Source of the DNA: Variovorax soli NBRC 106424 | GTDB taxonomy: Bacteria; Pseudomonadota; Gammaproteobacteria; Burkholderiales; Burkholderiaceae_C | Reading direction: 5' to 3' | NCBI RefSeq assembly: GCF_001591385.1 | Contig: NZ_BCUU01000045.1 | Coordinates: 1-41,077 of the forward strand | Length of the DNA stretch: 41,077 bases | Part shown: positions 35,769 to 41,077 of the stretch, piece by piece | Layout: each line of letters opens with the position of its first letter | Numbering within the stretch: position 1 is the stretch's first letter | Translations under genes and position numbers: made by a program | The notes under the pieces: generated by a model | Told to the model about the DNA's origin: nothing | Databases searched by the model: none | The model's input: the letters and a program-made list of their open reading frames with translations, nothing else

Positions 35769-36569
35769 ATGCGAAGCAACAAGAACTCCCACGGCCGCAC
35801 GCTGGATCTGCTGGGAGAGGCCATCGTGGGCGGCCGCTATCCGGCCGGCGGCCCGATGCCGGCCGAGCCCGTGCTGTGCGAACAACTCGGCGTGAGCCGC
35901 ACCGTGGTGCGCGAGGCGGTGAAGTCGCTGGTGGCCAAGGGCCTGGTGGTGACCGGCCCCAAGGTCGGCACGCGCGTGCTCACGCAGGACAAGTGGAACT
36001 GGTTCGACCCCGATGTCATCACCTGGCAGGCCAGCTGTGGCCTGACGCATGAGTTCGTGCGCGACCTGCATGACCTGCGCCGCGCCGTCGAGCCTGCCGC
36101 GGCCCGGCTGGCGGCCCGGCGCATCACGCCGCGCCACATCGAGGAGATGGAGGCGGCGTATGCCGGCATGAAGGAAGCCATCGAGAACGGCGGCGACTAC
36201 GTGACCTTCGACCTGCGCTTTCACCACGCCATCCTGAACGCGGCCGACAACCGCATGATCGTGCAGATGAACAAGGTGCTGCACGCGCTGCTGCGCACCA
36301 GCTTCGAAATCTCCACCTCCAAGGCCAACGGACCGGCGCTCTCGCTGCCGCTGCACCGTGCCGTGCTCGATGCGCTGATCGCCCGCGACCCGGCGGCGGC
36401 CGAGGCTGCCGTGGCCTTCCTGATCGACAGCGCACGCGAGGACATCGACGAGGTGCTGGGCTCGCGCAGCAGCCTGCCGCGCCTGAGCCGTCCGCCGCCG
36501 CACCTCAAAGCCGCACCACGCGCCGCCGCATCGCGCGCCCGCGGCGCAGCGCCAAAAGACATGCATTGA
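35769..36569 (+). CDS. GntR family regulator, FadR subfamily
   Basis: 266 residues. The N-terminal winged helix has GRYPAGGPMPAEPVLCEQLGVSRTVVREAVKSLVAKGLVVTGPKVGTRV. The FCD effector domain (about 90-235) carries DLRRAVEPAAARLAA, DLRFHHAIL and the LHRAVLDALIARDPAAA helix, whose His and Asp/Glu set binds metal and a carboxylate in this family. FadR-type members often respond to sugar acids (as DgoR to galactonate). It lies between the dehydrogenase and the sugar transporter it probably controls. The Arg/Ala-rich tail after residue ~235 looks disordered. Confidence 0.9.
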   Translation: MRSNKNSHGRTLDLLGEAIVGGRYPAGGPMPAEPVLCEQLGVSRTVVREAVKSLVAKGLVVTGPKVGTRVLTQDKWNWFDPDVITWQASCGLTHEFVRDLHDLRRAVEPAAARLAARRITPRHIEEMEAAYAGMKEAIENGGDYVTFDLRFHHAILNAADNRMIVQMNKVLHALLRTSFEISTSKANGPALSLPLHRAVLDALIARDPAAAEAAVAFLIDSAREDIDEVLGSRSSLPRLSRPPPHLKAAPRAAASRARGAAPKDMH

Positions 36570-36610
36570 CCCCGACCAGCAATCCGACAACACGACAGGA
36601 GACACGCATC

Positions 36611-38002
36611 ATGAAGAAACTCAAGGCAGCACTTGCCCCGACCCTGCTGGCCGCGCTCGGCCTGCTGGCGGGCGGCCAGGCGATGGCACAGGAAAAGCTC
36701 ACCGTGTGGTGGGTCAAGGGCTTCTACAAGGCCGAAGACGACGCGCTCTTCGCCGCCATCAAGAAGTTCGAGGACGCCAACAAGGGCGTGAAGATCGAAC
36801 TCTCGCAATACCCCGTGCAGGACATGATCCCCAAGACGGTGTCCGCGCTCGATTCGGGCAGCCCGCCGGACGTGGCGTATGCCGACGTGTACGACTTCCA
36901 GGTCACGGGCAAGTGGGCCTACGACGGCAAGCTCGAGGACATCAGCAGCGTGCTCAAGCCCATCCTGGGCAACTTCGCGCCCAACACGGTCGAGACCACC
37001 TTGCTCTACAACAACCAGACCAAGAGCAAGGCCTACTACGCCTTCCCGATCAAGCAGCAGACCATGCACATCGAGTACTGGAAGGACATGCTCGAGGAGG
37101 CCGGCTTCAAGGATTCGGACATTCCCACCGCCTGGAAGGACTACTGGAGCTTCTGGTGCGACAAGGTGCAGCCGGCCAGCCGCAAGGCCAGCGGCAAGCG
37201 CAACTTCGCCATCGGCATGCCCATGGGCGTGGATTCGAGCGACTCTTTCTATTCCTTCCTCACCTTCATGGACGCCTACAACGTGAAGCTGGTGGACGAC
37301 AGCGGCAAGCTGCTGGTGGACGATCCGCAGGTGCGCACCGGCCTCATCGGCGCGCTGACCGACTACACCGCGCCCTATACCAAGGGCTGCACGCCGCCAT
37401 CTTCGACGAGCTGGAAGGACCCGGACAACAACGTCGCCTTCCACAACAAGACGACCGTGCTCACGCACAACGCCACCATCTCGATCGCGGCCAAGTGGCT
37501 GGACGACATGAACAACGCCACGCTCACGCCCGAGCAGCGCGAGGAGGCCAAGAAGAACTACACCGAGCGCATCCGCACGGCGGGCTTTCCCAACAAGCCG
37601 GACGGCAGCAAGATGGTCTACCGCACCGCGGTGAAGACGGGCGTGGTGTTCAAGGACGCCAAGAACAAGGAAGCCGCGAAGAAGTTCGTCGCCTTCCTGC
37701 TGCAGGAAGAGAACCTCACGCCGTACGTGGAAGGCGCGCTGGGCCGCTGGTTCCCGGTGACCAAGGGCGCACAGCAGCGCGACTTCTGGAAGGCCGATCC
37801 GCACCGCCTCTCGGTCTACAACCAGTACGCGGCCGGCACGGTGACCTTCGAGTTCACCAGGAACTACAAGTTCACCGTGCTGAACAACGAGAACGTGTGG
37901 GCCAAGGCGATGAACCGCGTGGTCAACGAGAAGGTGCCGGTGGACAAGGCCGTCGATGAAATGATCGCGCGCATCAAGACCGTGGCGGGCGCGCCCAACT
38001 GA
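36611..38002 (+). CDS. Sugar ABC transporter substrate-binding protein (MalE/UgpB-like, family 1)
   Basis: 463 residues. Signal peptide MKKLKAALAPTLLAALGLLAGGQAMAQ, then LTVWWVKGFYKAEDDALFAAIKKFEDANKG, a family 1 start. SALDSGSPPDVAYADVYDF and later VAFHNKTTVLTHNATISIAAKWL are ligand-cleft regions. Longer than typical MalE (about 400), closer to UgpB-like receptors of larger ligands. AGGAG is 9 nt upstream. It feeds the MalFGK-like transporter directly downstream; ligand unknown, probably a sugar, polyol or oligosaccharide. Confidence 0.9.
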   Translation: MKKLKAALAPTLLAALGLLAGGQAMAQEKLTVWWVKGFYKAEDDALFAAIKKFEDANKGVKIELSQYPVQDMIPKTVSALDSGSPPDVAYADVYDFQVTGKWAYDGKLEDISSVLKPILGNFAPNTVETTLLYNNQTKSKAYYAFPIKQQTMHIEYWKDMLEEAGFKDSDIPTAWKDYWSFWCDKVQPASRKASGKRNFAIGMPMGVDSSDSFYSFLTFMDAYNVKLVDDSGKLLVDDPQVRTGLIGALTDYTAPYTKGCTPPSSTSWKDPDNNVAFHNKTTVLTHNATISIAAKWLDDMNNATLTPEQREEAKKNYTERIRTAGFPNKPDGSKMVYRTAVKTGVVFKDAKNKEAAKKFVAFLLQEENLTPYVEGALGRWFPVTKGAQQRDFWKADPHRLSVYNQYAAGTVTFEFTRNYKFTVLNNENVWAKAMNRVVNEKVPVDKAVDEMIARIKTVAGAPN

Positions 38003-38045
38003 GCACCTGCGCCTTCTTCAGCAGGGAGGCTTTCCGAGAAAAATC

Positions 38046-38924
38046 ATGACGACATCCGCTGCAATCGAAGCGGTGCCGGGGCGGGCTCGCCCTGGCGCCG
38101 CCCGGCGGCCCAGCCGCTGGGAGTTCTGGGGCCGCCTCATGGTGGTGCCCTATCTCCTCGTCTTCCTGGTGTTCGTGCTCTATCCGGTGTGCTATGGCCT
38201 CTGGCTGGCGCGCCATCCGCAGAGCTACGTGCACCTGGCGGACGACCCGATCTTCTTCCGCTCGGTGATCAACACGCTGGTGTTCCTCGTCGTGGCCATC
38301 AACCTCAAGATGCTCGTGGCGCTGCTGCTGTCGGGCTTCTTCGTGCAGCAGCGCTGGTGGATCCGCATCCTGGCGGCGGTGTTCATCCTGCCGTGGGCGC
38401 TGCCGTCCATCCCGACCATTCTTTCGGTACGCTTCATGCTCAACCCGGAGTGGGGCGTGATCAACAGCCTGATCTTCCGCCTGACCGGCGCCGACGGACC
38501 CAACTGGCTGAACGACCCGACGCTGGCACTGGGCTTCTCGATGCTGGTGCACATCTGGAAGTCGCTGCCGTTCTGGACGCTGATCCTGGTGGCCGGGCGC
38601 CTGGCGATTCCGGCGGAGCAGTACGAGGCTGCCTCGGTGGACGGCGCGAGCAAGCTGCAGAAGTTTCGCTTCATCACCTGGCCGGCCATGCGCACGCTCT
38701 ACGTCACATCGCTCATCCTGTCGATGATCTGGACGCTGGGCGACTTCAACAGCGTCTACCTGCTCACCGGCGGCGGCCCGGCCGACCTCACGCACGTGCT
38801 GGCCACGCTGGGCATCCGCTACCTGCGGCTGGACCAGGTGGACCTGTCGATGGCGTCCATCGTGGTGGCGATGCCGCTGGTGCTCCCGCTGGTGTATTTC
38901 ATGATGAAGAGGCTCTCCAAATGA
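38046..38924 (+). CDS. MalF-type sugar ABC transporter permease
   Basis: 292 residues with six predicted helices. Start region WGRLMVVPYLLVFLVFVLYPVCYGLWLA and the EAA loop EQYEAASVDGASKLQKFRFITWPAMRTLY mark it as MalF/UgpA type. It pairs with the following MalG-like permease, which overlaps it by ATGA. Confidence 0.92.
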   Translation: MTTSAAIEAVPGRARPGAARRPSRWEFWGRLMVVPYLLVFLVFVLYPVCYGLWLARHPQSYVHLADDPIFFRSVINTLVFLVVAINLKMLVALLLSGFFVQQRWWIRILAAVFILPWALPSIPTILSVRFMLNPEWGVINSLIFRLTGADGPNWLNDPTLALGFSMLVHIWKSLPFWTLILVAGRLAIPAEQYEAASVDGASKLQKFRFITWPAMRTLYVTSLILSMIWTLGDFNSVYLLTGGGPADLTHVLATLGIRYLRLDQVDLSMASIVVAMPLVLPLVYFMMKRLSK

Positions 38925-39781
38925 CCGCGCGCCGCAAGTTCCGCTGGAAGGACGTGGGCACCGAGGCCAGGCTGCTGCTCATCGGCATTCCGGTGCTGGT
39001 GTGGACGCTGCTGCCGGTCTACCACATGGTGCTGTTCGCCATCTCGCCGCGCGATTCGGCCACCTCGGGGGCGCTGTGGCCCAAGTCGCCGACGCTGTCC
39101 AACTTCTCGGTGGTGTTCGGGGAGAAGCACCACTACCTCAACAACTTCTGGGTGCAGCTGGGCAACTCGGTGTTCATCGCGGTGGCGGTGGGCGCCATCA
39201 CGCTCTTCGTGGCCACCACCGCGGCCTTTGCCATCAGCCGGCTGCGGGTGCGGGGCGGGCGCACGGTGCTCAACATGGCGCTGTTCACCTACTTCATCCC
39301 GGCGGCCTTCCTGGCGGTGCCCATGTACAAGACCATGGGCAACTACGGGCTGCTCAACAGCCAGTGGGCGCTGATCCTGGCCATGGTGACCATCGCGTCG
39401 CCCTACTGCATCTGGGTGCTCAAGCAGGCCTCGGACAAGCTGCCCTACGAGCTGGACGAGGCGGCGCGCATGGACGGCGCCTCCCCGCTGCAGCTGTTCC
39501 GCCTGGTGTACCTGCCGCTGATGGTGCCCTCGCTCGTGGCCGTGGGCACCTATGCACTGCTGCTGGCGTGGAACGAATACCTCTACGCCTTCCTGCTGCT
39601 GTCCAACGACAAGAGCGTGACGCTGGCGGTGGCGCTGGGCAACTTCCTCGCCGCCGACGATTCGCCGTGGGAGCTGCTGATGGCCACCGGCCTGGTCTAT
39701 GCGCTGCCGCCGGCAGCCATCTACTACACCTTCAAGCGCTACATGGTGGGCGGGCTCACCGCCGGCGCGGTCAAGAGCTGA
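38921..39781 (+). CDS. MalG-type sugar ABC transporter permease
   Basis: 286 residues, six helices. WTLLPVYHMVLFAISPRDS, AAFAISRLRVRGGR and the EAA loop PYELDEAARMDGASPLQLFRLVYLPLMVPSLVA are MalG/UgpE hallmarks. It completes the membrane channel with the MalF-like subunit. It is followed after 36 bp by the ATPase gene. Confidence 0.92.
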   Translation: MTARRKFRWKDVGTEARLLLIGIPVLVWTLLPVYHMVLFAISPRDSATSGALWPKSPTLSNFSVVFGEKHHYLNNFWVQLGNSVFIAVAVGAITLFVATTAAFAISRLRVRGGRTVLNMALFTYFIPAAFLAVPMYKTMGNYGLLNSQWALILAMVTIASPYCIWVLKQASDKLPYELDEAARMDGASPLQLFRLVYLPLMVPSLVAVGTYALLLAWNEYLYAFLLLSNDKSVTLAVALGNFLAADDSPWELLMATGLVYALPPAAIYYTFKRYMVGGLTAGAVKS

Positions 39782-39817
39782 AGACACACCAAAGAAAGTT
39801 CAAGGGCACGACATCAC

Positions 39818-40888
39818 ATGGCTTCCGTATCGTTCAGAGAAGTGCAGAAGACCTTCGGCAAGGTGAAGGTGATCCAGGGCATCAGCTTCGACATCGCCGA
39901 CGGCGAGTTCGTGGTGCTGGTGGGCCCCTCGGGCTGCGGCAAGAGCACCTTGCTGCGCATGCTCGCCGGGCTGGAGGAGATCAGCGGCGGCGAGATCGGC
40001 GTGGACGGCAAGGTGGTCAACGACCTCGAATCCAAGGATCGCGACATCGCCATGGTGTTCCAGAGCTACGCGCTCTATCCGCACATGACGGTGGCCGAGA
40101 ACATGGCTTTCAGCCTGCGCCTGCGCAACGCCGAAAAGGGCATGACGGCCGAGCGCGTGTCCAAGGCGGCGAAGATCCTCAACCTGGACGCGCTGCTCGA
40201 ACGCTACCCGCGCGAGCTCTCCGGCGGCCAGCGCCAGCGTGTGGCCATGGGCCGCGCCATCGTGCGCGACCCGAAGGTGTTCCTGTTCGACGAACCGCTG
40301 TCCAACCTCGACGCCAAGCTGCGCGTGGCCATGCGCGCCGAGATCAAGGCGCTGCACCAGCGCCTGAAGACCACCACCGTGTACGTCACGCACGACCAGA
40401 TCGAGGCCATGACCATGGCCGACCGCATCGTGGTGATGCACGACGGCATCGTGGAGCAGATCGGCACGCCGCTTCAGCTGTACGACCGGCCCGACAACCT
40501 GTTCGTGGCGCAGTTCATCGGCTCGCCGGCCATGAACGTGATGGAGGGCGTGGTGCGGCGCGCGGGCGAGCAGGTGCACGTCGAGGCGCAGGGCGCGTCA
40601 TGGCCCGTTGCGCCGGGTGTGACTGCGCCGGATGGCACGCCGGTGCACTACGGCATTCGTCCGGGCGACATCTCTCTCTCGGCCCCCGGCCAGGGCGTGC
40701 GGGCACGCGTGGTGGTGGTCGAGCCCACCGGCGCCGAGACGGAGTTGCTGGTGCAGGTCGGGCAGGGGCAGCTGGTGGTCACGGTGCATGGCCGGGTCGA
40801 GGTGGGGCCGGACGACGAAGTCGGGCTGGTGGTCGATGCCAGGCGCGCGCACCTGTTCGACCGGCAGAGCGGGCGCCGCATGGGCTGA
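39818..40888 (+). CDS. MalK/UgpC-type ABC transporter ATP-binding protein
   Basis: 356 residues. Walker [11 protein letters not shown]-loop [14 protein letters not shown], signature LSGGQRQR, Walker [14 protein letters not shown]-loop VTHDQ. The C-terminal TOBE-type regulatory domain includes [11 protein letters not shown] and [12 protein letters not shown], as in MalK/UgpC. It powers the transporter formed by the two permeases upstream. Last gene of the operon; a strong terminator follows 24 bp downstream. Confidence 0.93.
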   Translation: MASVSFREVQKTFGKVKVIQGISFDIADGEFVVLVGPSGCGKSTLLRMLAGLEEISGGEIGVDGKVVNDLESKDRDIAMVFQSYALYPHMTVAENMAFSLRLRNAEKGMTAERVSKAAKILNLDALLERYPRELSGGQRQRVAMGRAIVRDPKVFLFDEPLSNLDAKLRVAMRAEIKALHQRLKTTTVYVTHDQIEAMTMADRIVVMHDGIVEQIGTPLQLYDRPDNLFVAQFIGSPAMNVMEGVVRRAGEQVHVEAQGASWPVAPGVTAPDGTPVHYGIRPGDISLSAPGQGVRARVVVVEPTGAETELLVQVGQGQLVVTVHGRVEVGPDDEVGLVVDARRAHLFDRQSGRRMG

Positions 40889-40912
40889 GCCGCCCGGTGG
40901 CGCATCAATGAA

Positions 40913-40935
40913 AAAGGGCGCCCGAGGCGCCCTTT
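40913..40935. terminator. Strong bidirectional intrinsic terminator
   Basis: Perfect 10-bp stem AAAGGGCGCC / GGCGCCCTTT with a 3-nt CGA loop, preceded by an A-run and followed by TTTGTTCT. It sits between the convergent MalK-like gene and the glycine-rich protein gene, so it can end transcription from both sides. Confidence 0.85.
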
Positions 40936-40973
40936 GTTCTGCTCGTGCCGAAGCGCGTGCCCCGACAAGACAT

Positions 40974-41077
40974 TCAGCGACCGCCGAAGCGGCCACCGCC
41001 GTAGCCACCGCCGCCGCCCGAACGGCCGCCGCGGTTGCCACCGCCACCGCCACCACGTCGGCCGCGGCCGCCCATGC
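40974..41077 (-). CDS. Glycine-rich RGG-type C-terminus of an RNA-binding or RNA-helicase protein (partial)
   Basis: Only the last ~34 residues lie in the window; the gene continues past the right edge. The frame is almost all Gly and Arg with single Asn, Ser, Tyr and Phe (pieces such as NRGGRSGGGGGYGGG and ending RFGGR). Such RGG tails close cold-shock DEAD-box helicases (RhlE-like) and small RRM-domain RNA-binding proteins in betaproteobacteria. Which of the two cannot be told without the upstream sequence. An internal ATG at 41075 is not taken as the start. Confidence 0.6.
   Translation of the reverse strand, partial: MGGRGRRGGGGGGNRGGRSGGGGGYGGGRFGGR

Overview
The window is GC-rich, densely packed DNA with ATGA start/stop overlaps. 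It looks like a betaproteobacterium of the order Burkholderiales, most likely Comamonadaceae (Variovorax/Acidovorax-like). The pointers are a Bug/TctC-type binding protein beside acyl-CoA dehydrogenases and a CaiB-type CoA transferase, an RpoE/ChrR lipid cluster, several periplasmic-binding ABC systems, and a short GC-rich palindromic repeat of a kind I recall from that family. No rRNA, tRNA, phage, IS or CRISPR was seen. The longest stretch without a gene is about 235 bp (11692-11926).

Layout. (1) 1-3856: end of a NorD-like VWA protein, a tannase/feruloyl esterase-family lipoprotein (-), a divergent TetR regulator with a palindromic operator, then a scar where the 3' end of a LysR gene abuts the 3' end of a CoA-hydratase gene. 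(2) 3857-11691: an ECF sigma/ChrR-controlled lipid-modification cluster. It has two + strand operons (methyltransferase, DUF1295, DUF6134, DUF2177; and FAD amine oxidase-like protein, DUF1365, CFA synthase) around the sigma/anti-sigma pair on the - strand. All three transcription units carry the same promoter signature, TGATCC-N18/19-TAnAA. (3) 11927-17374: IclR regulator divergent from two acyl-CoA dehydrogenases, an orphan Bug binding protein and a type III CoA transferase. (4) 17487-18021: a BrnT/BrnA toxin-antitoxin pair. (5) 18051-22533: PaaI-type thioesterase divergent from a MarR-MFS-MATE-SDR operon, with a tandem operator between.

(6) 22515-34634 is the most interesting part: two divergent operons around a 117-bp control region. 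Leftward: RidA, 2-keto-3-deoxygalactonate kinase (DgoK), KDPGal aldolase (DgoA) and a class II aldolase. Rightward: Tat-exported peptide-type binding protein, DppBCDF-like ABC transporter, D-serine dehydratase-like PLP enzyme, RpiR/SIS regulator and D-aminoacylase-like deacylase. Read together, I infer a pathway for an N-acylated 2-amino-2-deoxy-aldonate (N-acetyl-glucosaminate or -galactosaminate): import, deacylation, deamination to a 2-keto-3-deoxy sugar acid (with RidA clearing the imine), phosphorylation, and cleavage to pyruvate and glyceraldehyde-3-P. Two copies of GTAA-N5-TTAC, the core of the HexR (RpiR-family) operator, lie in front of the two operons. (7) 34801-40888: 2-hydroxyacid dehydrogenase, FadR-type GntR regulator and a complete MalEFGK-like sugar ABC transporter, closed by a strong terminator. 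(8) The end holds the C-terminus of a glycine-rich RNA-binding or helicase protein (-).
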